NCBI RefSeq assembly: GCF_002855495.1
Contig: NZ_PKRO01000005.1
Location: 80,046 to 144,045 of the forward strand
Length of the DNA: 64,000 nt
Source: Porphyrobacter sp. TH134
GTDB taxonomy: Bacteria > Pseudomonadota > Alphaproteobacteria > Sphingomonadales > Sphingomonadaceae
Reading direction: 5' to 3'
The notes under the pieces were generated by a model, which made no database searches, had not been told where the DNA came from, and saw only the letters and a program-made list of their open reading frames with translations. The stretch's first letter is position 1. Each line of letters starts with the position of its first letter. Both the position numbers and the translations under genes were made by a program. Below are positions 25,139-32,881 of this stretch, piece by piece.

Positions 25139-26125
25139 ATGTCGAAGCTAACCGTCGCTGTTGTCCAAGCTGCCCCGATCCCGCTCGATTTTCAGGCGGG
25201 GATCGACAAGGCCTTTCGCCTCGCACGGACTGCTGTGGAGAGCGGCGCGCGGGTGGTGGCCTTTGGCGAGACCTTTCTGGGCGGCTATCCCTTGTGGCTG
25301 GATGAGGCGCCCGGCGCTGCGCTGTGGGACCACCCCGGCACGCGGGCGCTCCATGCAATCATGCTCGAACAGGCCGTGGTCGCCAATGATAAGCGGCTGC
25401 TGCCCTTGCAGGAATTGGCCGACGCGAGCGGGGCGATCATTTCCATCGGCGCGCATGAACGGGTGCGGCGCAGCCTCGTCAACAACCAGCTGACCTTCCG
25501 GCCCGGCCTGCCGGTGCTCGATCACCGCAAGCTGGTGCCGACGCACGGCGAGCGCCTGATCTGGGCGCGCGGCGATGGCTCGACGCTGGGCGTGCATCAG
25601 GCCGAGTGGGGCCGGCTCGGCACGCTGATCTGCTGGGAGCACTGGATGCCGCTCGCCCGCGCGGCGATGCACAACCTCGGCGAGGACGTTCATATCGCCG
25701 CCTGGCCGACGGTGCGCGAGAGCCACGCGATCGCCTCGCGCCACTATGCGATGGAGGGACGTTGCTTCGTGCTGGCGGCAGGGCTGGTACAGACGCGCGA
25801 CGACCTGTTCGATGGGCTGGAGCGGGTTGGCCGCGTTCAAGTAGCCGAAGGCGGTAGCGCAACAAGGACTCTCGGCGCGGCGCGCGAATTGCTGGAGGCG
25901 ATTTCCGGCGAGGTGCTTAATCGCGGCGGGTCCCTGATCGCCGCGCCAGACACCCGCGTAATCGCGCAGGCGGGCGAGGGGGAGGAGAATTTGCTCGCGG
26001 AACTCGACCTTGCTGAAGTGGCCGAGGGGCTGGCTAACCTCGACACCGACGGCCATTATGCGCGTCCCGATGTGTTTGCGCTGACGGTGGATACAAGCGC
26101 CAAGGAGGGCGTCCGATGGAACTGA
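25139..26125 (+). CDS. Nitrilase family carbon-nitrogen hydrolase
   Basis: A 328-residue nitrilase-branch hydrolase converting nitriles to acids and ammonia. The catalytic triad can be placed at Glu44 (FGETFLGGYP), Lys131 (DHRKLVPTHGER) and Cys165 (LICWEHWMP). The motif around the cysteine, CWEHWMP, is that of true nitrilases rather than amidases. The substrate (arylacetonitrile, cyanide or other) is not evident. It lies inside the rpsP-rplS operon region; its end overlaps the next gene by 10 bp. Confidence 0.87.
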   Translation: MSKLTVAVVQAAPIPLDFQAGIDKAFRLARTAVESGARVVAFGETFLGGYPLWLDEAPGAALWDHPGTRALHAIMLEQAVVANDKRLLPLQELADASGAIISIGAHERVRRSLVNNQLTFRPGLPVLDHRKLVPTHGERLIWARGDGSTLGVHQAEWGRLGTLICWEHWMPLARAAMHNLGEDVHIAAWPTVRESHAIASRHYAMEGRCFVLAAGLVQTRDDLFDGLERVGRVQVAEGGSATRTLGAARELLEAISGEVLNRGGSLIAAPDTRVIAQAGEGEENLLAELDLAEVAEGLANLDTDGHYARPDVFALTVDTSAKEGVRWN

Positions 26126-26616
26126 GGATAAGCAAACCGCGCGAAAAATGGTTTGTCCTGGTCGCGCTGCCGCTGGCCGTTGCGGTCGAATGGTCCGTTG
26201 CCCGGACTCTCGACTGGGCCGCATATCCCCGCAGTGAGTGGGTGGCGCTGTTTGATCTGTGCATCTTCATGCCGCTGCTTTATCTGACTGCATTCAGCAG
26301 CGAACTTACCCGCAAGGCGCGGATGCTGCGCTGCCTCGGGATCGCCGGGATTGGCCTGTTCGTTTCAAGCTTTATCGTCCCTGAGCCCAATCAATTCATC
26401 ATCGGCGAGCTTTCGGCGGTGCGGAAGGTTGCGATGGTTGGCATCATGGCATTCGAGGGATGGATCATGTGGAAGGTGATCGGCGCGGTCTATCGCCACA
26501 ATGCCGACGCCAAGACGCTTGAACGCGAGTTTGCGATGCCGGAATGGATTGCGAAGCTGATGGTGCTCGAAGCGAAGTTCTGGAAAGCCGTCTGGTCGTT
26601 CCTGCGCCGCCAATGA
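26116..26616 (+). CDS. Uncharacterised four-helix membrane protein
   Basis: A 166-residue protein not recognised as any family. Four hydrophobic segments are visible: about residues 12-30, 43-61, 75-92 and 105-127. The C-terminal 35 residues are amphipathic and basic ([24 protein letters not shown] region). It begins inside the nitrilase gene (10-bp overlap) and its stop overlaps the trmD ATG by 3 bp, so it is translated as part of this run. It may act together with the nitrilase or merely be a passenger. Confidence 0.6.
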   Translation: MELRISKPREKWFVLVALPLAVAVEWSVARTLDWAAYPRSEWVALFDLCIFMPLLYLTAFSSELTRKARMLRCLGIAGIGLFVSSFIVPEPNQFIIGELSAVRKVAMVGIMAFEGWIMWKVIGAVYRHNADAKTLEREFAMPEWIAKLMVLEAKFWKAVWSFLRRQ

Positions 26617-27500
26617 CCTTCGCCGCCACCATCCTCACGCTCTACCCGGAGATGTTCCCCGGGCCGCTCGGGCACTCGATCGCGGGGCGCGCGCTGGCCG
26701 AGGCCAAGTGGGCCTGCGAGACGGTGCAGATCCGCGACTTTGCCACCGACAAGCACCGCACGGTCGATGACACGCCTGCGGGCGGCGGGGCGGGGATGGT
26801 CTTGAAGTGCGATGTGCTGGCGCGGGCGCTTGATAGCGTAATCCTCCCCGGAACGGGGAGGGGGACCAGCGCAGCTGGTGGAGGGGCGAGCCTCCGCGAT
26901 CCGATGGACAACAGCTCGGATCGCGGTGGCTCGCCCCTCCACCATCCTGCGGCCAAGGCCTTGAATGGTCCCCCTCCCCTTGCAGGGGAGGATCGGCGCC
27001 CCATTCTCGCCATGACTCCGCGCGGGAAACCCATCACCCAGGCCCGCATCCGCGAACTCGCGCAGGGCCCCGGCGTCATCATCCTGTGCGGACGGTTCGA
27101 GGGGTTCGACGAACGCCTGTTCGAGGCCCGGCCTGAGATTGAACAGGTCAGTCTCGCCGATATCGTCTTGTCCGGCGGCGAGATGGCCGCGCTCACCATC
27201 CTAGACGCTTGCATTCGGCTACTTCCCGGCGTAATGGGCGCGACTTCCAGCGGGGAGGAGGAGTCGTACGAAAACGGCCTCCTTGAATACCCGCACTATA
27301 CCCGACCTCAGGAATGGGAAGGGCGCACGATCCCCGAAGTGCTGCGATCGGGGGATCATGCGAAAATCGCTGCTTGGCGCAAGGCAAGGAGCGAGGAAGA
27401 CACTCGGTCACGCAGGCCGGACTTGTGGGAGCGCCATGAGGGCGCTCGGGTCCAGCCTGCCTCTGGCGCGCGGCGAAAAGACAAGGAACCGGACCAGTGA
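26613..27500 (+). CDS. trmD: tRNA (guanine37-N1)-methyltransferase with a repeat-encoded insertion
   Basis: TrmD methylates G37 next to the anticodon using SAM, preventing frameshifting. It is 295 residues; standard TrmD is about 240-250. The core is intact: [31 protein letters not shown], the knot segments [11 protein letters not shown] and [11 protein letters not shown], and [15 protein letters not shown] with [10 protein letters not shown]. Residues 77-127, encoded by 26841-26993, are a proline/glycine-rich insertion made entirely of a palindromic repeat, 51 codons in frame, just before the first knot strand. Without it the protein is 244 residues. The ATG overlaps the preceding stop. Confidence 0.94.
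   Translation: MTFAATILTLYPEMFPGPLGHSIAGRALAEAKWACETVQIRDFATDKHRTVDDTPAGGGAGMVLKCDVLARALDSVILPGTGRGTSAAGGGASLRDPMDNSSDRGGSPLHHPAAKALNGPPPLAGEDRRPILAMTPRGKPITQARIRELAQGPGVIILCGRFEGFDERLFEARPEIEQVSLADIVLSGGEMAALTILDACIRLLPGVMGATSSGEEESYENGLLEYPHYTRPQEWEGRTIPEVLRSGDHAKIAAWRKARSEEDTRSRRPDLWERHEGARVQPASGARRKDKEPDQ
26841..26993. repeat. 153-bp palindromic element (type D) inside trmD
   Basis: An almost perfect inverted repeat bounded by ATCCTCCCC and GGGGAGGAT. Each arm has a nested hairpin (CCTCCCC/GGGGAGG) followed by GGGGGACCA, then a variable bit and TGGTGGAGGGGCGAGCC, and both arms end in CCGCGATCCGA around an 11-bp loop (TGGACAACAGC). The length, 153 bp, is exactly 51 codons and the frame is open through it. 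A single arm of the same family occurs at 63655-63706. Confidence 0.93.
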
Positions 27501-27865
27501 ACCTGATCCAGCAGATTGAAGCCGAAGAAATCGCCAAGTCCGGCAAGGACATTCCCGAATTCCGCGCAGGCGACACCGTCCGCGTCGGCGTGAAGGTGAA
27601 GGAAGGTAACCGCGAGCGTATTCAGGCCTATGAAGGCGTTGTGATCGCCCGCTCGAACCGCGGTATGGGTTCGAACTTCACCGTGCGCAAGATGAGCTTT
27701 GGCGAAGGCGTCGAGCGCGTTTTCCCGCTCTACTCGCCGATCGTCGAGAGCATCACCGTGGTCCGCCGCGGCGTGGTGCGCCGCGCCAAGCTCTATTACC
27801 TGCGCGGCCGCACCGGCAAGAGCGCACGTATCGTCGAGCGCAAGATGAGCGCCCCCAAGGCGTAA
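27497..27865 (+). CDS. rplS: 50S ribosomal protein L19
   Basis: L19 sits at the 30S-50S interface. The 122-residue protein matches family length and has the FRAGDTVRV and [19 protein letters not shown] signatures. The start is GTG, overlapping the trmD stop (GTGA). It closes the rpsP-rimM-trmD-rplS operon and is followed by a strong terminator. Confidence 0.96.
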   Translation: MNLIQQIEAEEIAKSGKDIPEFRAGDTVRVGVKVKEGNRERIQAYEGVVIARSNRGMGSNFTVRKMSFGEGVERVFPLYSPIVESITVVRRGVVRRAKLYYLRGRTGKSARIVERKMSAPKA

Positions 27866-27889
27866 GGCTTTCCAGCCACCGAAATTGCG

Positions 27890-27917
27890 AAGGGCGGCTC
27901 CACGGGGCCGCCCTTTT
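27890..27917 (+). terminator. Terminator after rplS
   Basis: Stem AAGGGCGGC / GCCGCCCTT with loop TCCACGGG, followed by TT. It starts 24 bp after the rplS stop and closes the ribosomal operon. Confidence 0.85.
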
Positions 27918-27940
27918 GCGTTGGGGCACTTGCCATTCTC

Positions 27941-28056
27941 CCTCGTCATTGCGAGGAGCGTCAACGATGGACGCGAAGCAGGCCGAAGGCCAACCAATCC
28001 AGCGTCCGGATTCGATGGATTGCCGCGCCGCCTTGTGGCGGCTCGCAATGACGAGG
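27941..28056. repeat. Palindromic intergenic repeat, type B
   Basis: Terminal arms CCTCGTCATTGCGAGG and GCTCGCAATGACGAGG form a 15-bp inverted repeat around an imperfectly palindromic centre containing CCAATCCAG and TGGATTG. This is the CGTCATTGCGAGG type of repeat seen in many sphingomonad genomes. It lies between the rplS terminator and the DPP IV start and ends 10 bp before the latter. Confidence 0.85.
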
Positions 28057-28066
28057 TGAGCTTTGG

Positions 28067-30307
28067 ATGCGTTCGGTTCTTGCTGCGGTTGCCTTGAGTG
28101 TTTCGACCTGCCTTACCACGCCGCTGTTAGCGCAGGACGCGGCGATGCCTGAGGCCGCCTCCACGCTCACCTTCGAACGCGTCTTCGCCAGCCCCAGCCT
28201 TGATGGCCCCGCGCCGCGTCAGGTGAAGTTGTCGCCCGATGGCCGCTACCTCACCTTGCTGCGTAACCGTGCCGACGACCGCGAGCGGTATGACCTGTGG
28301 GGTTATGACATCGACACCCGCGAATGGCGGATGCTGGTGGATTCGGAGAAGCTGGGCAGCGGGCGTGTCCTGTCCGAAGACGAGAAGATGCAGCGCGAAC
28401 GCGCGCGGGTGGCGGGCCTGAAAGGGATCATCGCCTACCAATGGGCCAGCGATGGCAGCGGCGTGCTGGTGCCGCTGGATGGCGATCTGTTCCTCGCCAA
28501 GCTCGATGGCACAGTCACCCGGCTGACCGACACGGAGGGCACGGAACTCAACCCCAAACTGTCGAGCAAGGGCAGTTTTGTCAGCTTTGTTCGTGATCGG
28601 CGGCTGTGGGTCGGCCCGGTTGGCGGGGAAGCGCAGCCTGTGACGCCCGCCCGCGAGGCGGATACGATCCGCTGGGGTGAGGCTGAATTTGTCGCGCAGG
28701 AGGAAATGGCGCGGCTTCAGGGCTATTGGTGGTCGCCCGACGACAGCCGCATCGTCGTCCAGCGCACTGACGAGGCGAGCGTCGGTGTTGTCACCCGCGC
28801 GGCCATCGGTGCGAAGGGCACCAAGGTGTTCGATCAGCGCTACCCGGCAGCGGGCACCGATAATGCGGTGGTCGAGCTCTTCGTGATGAACCCCGATGGC
28901 ACCGGAAGTGTGAAGGTCGATCTCGGCTTTGATCTCGATATCTATGTCGCCCGCGTCGATTGGGCGCCCGATGGCAGCGCGATCTATGTCCAGCGGCAGG
29001 ACCGCGCGCAGACCAAGATTGATATGCTCGTGGTCGATCCCGCCACGGGTGCCTCGCGTATTGTGTTCACCGAAACGGCTGCGCGGCCCGATTACTGGGT
29101 GAACCTTTCGGATAACTACCGCTTCCTCAAGGATGGCGGCTTACTGTGGTGGTCGGAGCGGGACGGCTACGGCCACTTTTACCTTTATGCCAAAGGACAG
29201 TGGCAACAGCTCACCCGCGGCACGTCGCCCACGACCACACTGGTCGGGGTGGACGAGGCCGCAGGCACCTTCACCTATCAGGCCACAGCAGATGTGCTCA
29301 CCCAGCAGATCTACCGCGCCCGGCTGGACGGGACAGGGGAGCCTGAGTTGCTGACCGATCCCGCCTTTACCAACGGGGCCAGCATGGATGGGGCAGGCAA
29401 GTTGCTTTACGTGACGCGCTCGTCCCCCAGCCAGCCGCCACAGTCATACCTTGCCACACCCGATGGCAAGCAGGTCGCCTGGATCGAGGAAAACGCGATA
29501 GCGGGCGATCACCCCTATGCGCCGTTCCTTGGAAGCCACACCGCGCCCGAATTCGGCACCATTGCCGCCGAGGACGGCACGCCGCTGCACTGGATGATGC
29601 TCAAGCCCAAGATGGAGCCGGGCAAGCGCTATCCTGTGTTCTTCAGTCACTATGGCGGACCGGGTCCGCAGATGGTGACCAAGGGCTGGGGCGGCGCACT
29701 GGCGCAGGCGATTGTCGACAAGGGCTATATCTACTTCGTGCTCGACAATCGCGGCTCGGCCAACCGGGGCGTAGATTTTGAGCAACCGCTCTACCGTGCG
29801 ATGGGCGGGGCCGAGGTGCGCGACCAGAAGGCGGGCGCACAGTTCCTCAAAAGCCTCGATTTCGTCGATCCCGCCAAGATCGCGACCTATGGCTGGTCCT
29901 ATGGCGGATACATGACGCTGAAGCAGCTTGAGGCGGACCCCGGCCTTTATGCAGCCGGTATCTCCGGCGCGCCGGTGACGCGGTGGGAGCTTTACGACAC
30001 CCACTACACCGAACGCTACATGGGCGACCCGCGCGAGGTGCCGGAGGCTTATGAAAAGGCCAGCGCCATTCCCGAGGCGACGAAGATCGCTGATCCCCTG
30101 CTGCTGATCCACGGCATGGCCGACGACAATGTGGTGTTCGAAAACTCGTCGGAACTCATCAGTGTGCTCCAGGAAAGCAACACGCCGTTCGAGATGATGC
30201 TCTACCCCGGCTACACCCACCGCGTGTCGGGCGAAAAGATCGGGCCGCATGTTTGGAACAGCATCATGCGCTTCCTTGCGGCCCACGGGGTGACACCGCC
30301 GGAGTAG
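28067..30307 (+). CDS. Dipeptidyl-peptidase IV-like S9B serine peptidase (secreted)
   Basis: A 746-residue exported peptidase that removes N-terminal dipeptides, typically X-Pro. It has a signal peptide (TCLTTPLLAQDA), a beta-propeller DPPIV_N domain (about residues 30-480) with the double-Glu region WGEAEFVAQEEMAR that binds the peptide N-terminus, and a C-terminal alpha/beta hydrolase domain. The catalytic residues are Ser in GWSYGGYMT, Asp in GMADDNV and His in GYTHRVSG. Its start lies just after a repeat. Confidence 0.94.
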   Translation: MRSVLAAVALSVSTCLTTPLLAQDAAMPEAASTLTFERVFASPSLDGPAPRQVKLSPDGRYLTLLRNRADDRERYDLWGYDIDTREWRMLVDSEKLGSGRVLSEDEKMQRERARVAGLKGIIAYQWASDGSGVLVPLDGDLFLAKLDGTVTRLTDTEGTELNPKLSSKGSFVSFVRDRRLWVGPVGGEAQPVTPAREADTIRWGEAEFVAQEEMARLQGYWWSPDDSRIVVQRTDEASVGVVTRAAIGAKGTKVFDQRYPAAGTDNAVVELFVMNPDGTGSVKVDLGFDLDIYVARVDWAPDGSAIYVQRQDRAQTKIDMLVVDPATGASRIVFTETAARPDYWVNLSDNYRFLKDGGLLWWSERDGYGHFYLYAKGQWQQLTRGTSPTTTLVGVDEAAGTFTYQATADVLTQQIYRARLDGTGEPELLTDPAFTNGASMDGAGKLLYVTRSSPSQPPQSYLATPDGKQVAWIEENAIAGDHPYAPFLGSHTAPEFGTIAAEDGTPLHWMMLKPKMEPGKRYPVFFSHYGGPGPQMVTKGWGGALAQAIVDKGYIYFVLDNRGSANRGVDFEQPLYRAMGGAEVRDQKAGAQFLKSLDFVDPAKIATYGWSYGGYMTLKQLEADPGLYAAGISGAPVTRWELYDTHYTERYMGDPREVPEAYEKASAIPEATKIADPLLLIHGMADDNVVFENSSELISVLQESNTPFEMMLYPGYTHRVSGEKIGPHVWNSIMRFLAAHGVTPPE

Positions 30308-30330
30308 GTTGCACGCAAAACATAGCTATT

Positions 30331-30421
30331 CGTCATGCTGAACTTGTTTCAGCATCCATCCCGCACCATAGAGCGTCCGCACGAGAGGCGCGATGGACCC
30401 TGAAACAAGTTCAGGGTGACG
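30331..30421. repeat. Palindromic intergenic repeat, type A, copy 2
   Basis: The arms CGTCATGCTGAACTTG and TGAAACAAGTTCAGGGTGAC match copy 1 at 2337-2428 closely, while the centre differs (CGCACCATAGAGCGTC). It lies between the DPP IV stop and asd, 31 bp before the asd ATG. Confidence 0.88.
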
Positions 30422-30451
30422 GGAAGGCCGAGTTGATCGTCAGGAGTTTGT

Positions 30452-31477
30452 ATGGGTTACCGGGTGGCAGTGGTCGGCGCGACCGGCAATGTCGGGCGCG
30501 AGATGATGCAGGTTCTCGCCGAGCGCGAGTTTCCGTGTGACGAGGTGGCTGCGGTCGCTTCCAGCCGCTCGGTCGGCACCGAGGTCGAATTTGGCGATAC
30601 CGGCAAGATGCTCAAGTGCAAGAATATCGAACATTTCGATTGGGCCGGATGGGACATCGCGCTGTTCGCGGCAGGCTCCGGCCCGGCCAAGGAATATGCC
30701 CCCAAGGCGGCAGCGGCTGGTTGCATCGTTATCGACAACTCGTCGCTCTATCGTATGGACCCCGATGTGCCGCTGATCGTGCCGGAGGTGAACCCGGATG
30801 CGATTGACGGCTACACCGCGCGCAACATCATCGCCAACCCCAACTGCTCGACCGCGCAGCTGGTGGTGGCGCTGAAGCCCCTGCATGATTTTGCCACGAT
30901 CAAGCGCGTGGTCGTGTCGACCTACCAGTCGGTTTCCGGCGCGGGCAAGGCGGGCATGGACGAGCTGTTCCAGCAGAGCCGCGCGATCTTCGTCGGTGAT
31001 CCGGTCGAACCGTCGAAGTTCACCAAGCAGATCGCCTTCAACGTGATCCCGCACATCGATAGCTTCCTTGATGATGGTTCGACCAAGGAAGAATGGAAGA
31101 TGGTGGTCGAGACCAAGAAGATCCTCGATCCCAAGATCAAACTGAACGCCACCTGCGTGCGCGTGCCGGTGTTCGTGGGCCATTCCGAAGCGGTGAACAT
31201 CGAGTTCGAGAACGAAATCTCGGCCGAGCAAGCTATGGATATCCTACGCGAAGCCCCCGGCGTCATGCTGATCGATAAGCGCGAAGACGGCGGATATATC
31301 ACGCCCGTCGAATGCGTGGGCGATGCTGCAACCTTCGTCAGCCGCGTGCGCGAAGATCCGACGGTCGAGAACGGCATCACCTTGTGGTGCGTCTCGGACA
31401 ATCTGCGCAAGGGTGCGGCGTTGAACGCGGTGCAGATTGCAGAACTGCTCGGACGGCGGCATCTGAAGAAGGGGTAA
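30452..31477 (+). CDS. asd: Aspartate-semialdehyde dehydrogenase
   Basis: Asd reduces aspartyl phosphate to the semialdehyde with NADPH, feeding lysine/DAP, threonine and methionine synthesis. The 341-residue protein has the NADP loop GATGNVGREM, the nucleophilic cysteine in NPNCSTAQ, the SGAGKAGMDEL segment and the RVPVFVGHSEAVNIE substrate motif. It is a fungal/bacterial type of the canonical length, starting at ATG 30452. Confidence 0.96.
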   Translation: MGYRVAVVGATGNVGREMMQVLAEREFPCDEVAAVASSRSVGTEVEFGDTGKMLKCKNIEHFDWAGWDIALFAAGSGPAKEYAPKAAAAGCIVIDNSSLYRMDPDVPLIVPEVNPDAIDGYTARNIIANPNCSTAQLVVALKPLHDFATIKRVVVSTYQSVSGAGKAGMDELFQQSRAIFVGDPVEPSKFTKQIAFNVIPHIDSFLDDGSTKEEWKMVVETKKILDPKIKLNATCVRVPVFVGHSEAVNIEFENEISAEQAMDILREAPGVMLIDKREDGGYITPVECVGDAATFVSRVREDPTVENGITLWCVSDNLRKGAALNAVQIAELLGRRHLKKG

Positions 31478-31482
31478 GACAC

Positions 31483-32049
31483 ATGCGGATGGCCTATCTT
31501 GCAATCGCAGGCGCCGTGGCTTTGGCGGGATGTGACAGCGGCGAAGTGCCGAGCCCTGCCGAGCGGCAGCAAGGTGAGGCGGCGCAAAGCACGGTTGCGG
31601 CCAACACCGTTGAACTGCGCGGCGATGGTCTGTCTGCCGGTGCCGAATCGTTTTATTATGCAGCCGGGCAGGCCGAGGTCGAAGCCGCGCTGGCCAAGGC
31701 GCTGGGGGCTTCGCTCCGCTCGGGCGAAAATCCCGAATGCGGCGCCGGACGGATCACCTTTACTGATTTTGCCGGCGGGCTGACCGTGCATTTCCAGCAG
31801 AATCGTCTGGTCGGCTGGAACTGGCACGGCGTGCAAGATGGCGATGCGGCGCCCACCGGCACCGTGAAGCTGCCGGGCGAGGTGCAGGTCGGATCGGCCC
31901 GCGGGGTCGCCGAGGCCGCAACCGGGTTCGCCAAGGTCGAAGGCAGCACGCTGGGTGAGGAATTTGCGCTGGGCGACAAGATCGGCGGGTTCATCACCGG
32001 TGACAAGGTCGAGATGCTTTACGCGGGGACGCAGTGCTTCTTCCGTTGA
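31483..32049 (+). CDS. Predicted lipoprotein of unknown function
   Basis: A 188-residue protein with a lipoprotein signal (LAIAGAVALAGC; lipobox LAGC at about 19). The mature part has a mixed alpha/beta look with a cysteine pair (ENPECGAG, GTQCFF) that could form a disulphide. No family was recognised. It starts 5 bp after asd and 7 bp before an alpha/beta hydrolase gene, so it is probably cotranscribed. Confidence 0.7.
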   Translation: MRMAYLAIAGAVALAGCDSGEVPSPAERQQGEAAQSTVAANTVELRGDGLSAGAESFYYAAGQAEVEAALAKALGASLRSGENPECGAGRITFTDFAGGLTVHFQQNRLVGWNWHGVQDGDAAPTGTVKLPGEVQVGSARGVAEAATGFAKVEGSTLGEEFALGDKIGGFITGDKVEMLYAGTQCFFR

Positions 32050-32056
32050 ACCGGTC

Positions 32057-32818
32057 ATGACCAGTCAGACTGAATATTTCTCCAGCTTTGATGGCGCCCG
32101 GCTGGCCTATCATGTCGAGGGCGAAGGACCGCCGGTGCTGCTGTTGCACGGGTTGTTTTCCTCCGCGCAAATGAACTGGATCAAGTGGGGTCATGGCGCC
32201 CGGCTGGCGGCGGCCGGCTTTCAGGCGGTCATGCTCGACTTCCGGGTGCATGGGCAAAGCGACGCCCCGCATGGCGCCGCCGCCTATCCTGCTGGCGTGC
32301 TGGTGCGCGATGTGGCGGCGCTCGCCGACCATTTGGCACTGGAGCCCGGTGCGTTCGATCTGGTGGGCTTTTCACTGGGCGCGCGCACGGCGATCCACGC
32401 GGTTGCTCACGCCATTCTTGCGCCGCGCCGTCTGGCGATCTGCGGGATGGGTGTGGCCGGGCTTGCCGGATGGGCGCGGCGCGCGGACCACTTCAAGCGC
32501 GTGATCGACGAATTCGACACGATCAAGCCGGGCGATCCGGCTTACACCGCGCGCACCTTTCTGAAATCGCAAGGCGTCGACCGTGTCGCTGCTCGCCTGC
32601 TGCTTGATGCGATGGACGATTTCGATCTTGCCGCGCTCGCCAACATTACAATGTCCACAGCCCTGATCTGCGGCGATGAGGACCATGATAATGGCTCGGC
32701 AGAGGAACTTGCCGCGCTGCTTCCCGATGCGCGTTACATCGCAGTGCCAGGTACCCATATGAACAGCGTCACCAAGCCAGAGCTTGGCATCGCGATCACG
32801 GATTTCCTGACGGCTTGA
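32057..32818 (+). CDS. Alpha/beta hydrolase
   Basis: A 253-residue cytoplasmic alpha/beta hydrolase with the oxyanion motif LLLHGLFSS, the nucleophile elbow VGFSLGARTA, the acid in ICGDEDHDNG and the catalytic histidine in PGTHMNSV. Its substrate is unknown. The start ATG at 32057 lies 7 bp after the lipoprotein gene; an apparent extension upstream comes from that gene's other frame. Confidence 0.85.
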   Translation: MTSQTEYFSSFDGARLAYHVEGEGPPVLLLHGLFSSAQMNWIKWGHGARLAAAGFQAVMLDFRVHGQSDAPHGAAAYPAGVLVRDVAALADHLALEPGAFDLVGFSLGARTAIHAVAHAILAPRRLAICGMGVAGLAGWARRADHFKRVIDEFDTIKPGDPAYTARTFLKSQGVDRVAARLLLDAMDDFDLAALANITMSTALICGDEDHDNGSAEELAALLPDARYIAVPGTHMNSVTKPELGIAITDFLTA

Positions 32819-32881
32819 TTCCCGCGTCCGGGGCGTCCACACCCTGTGGCATTGTCACACGACTGACGGGAACCTTGACGC

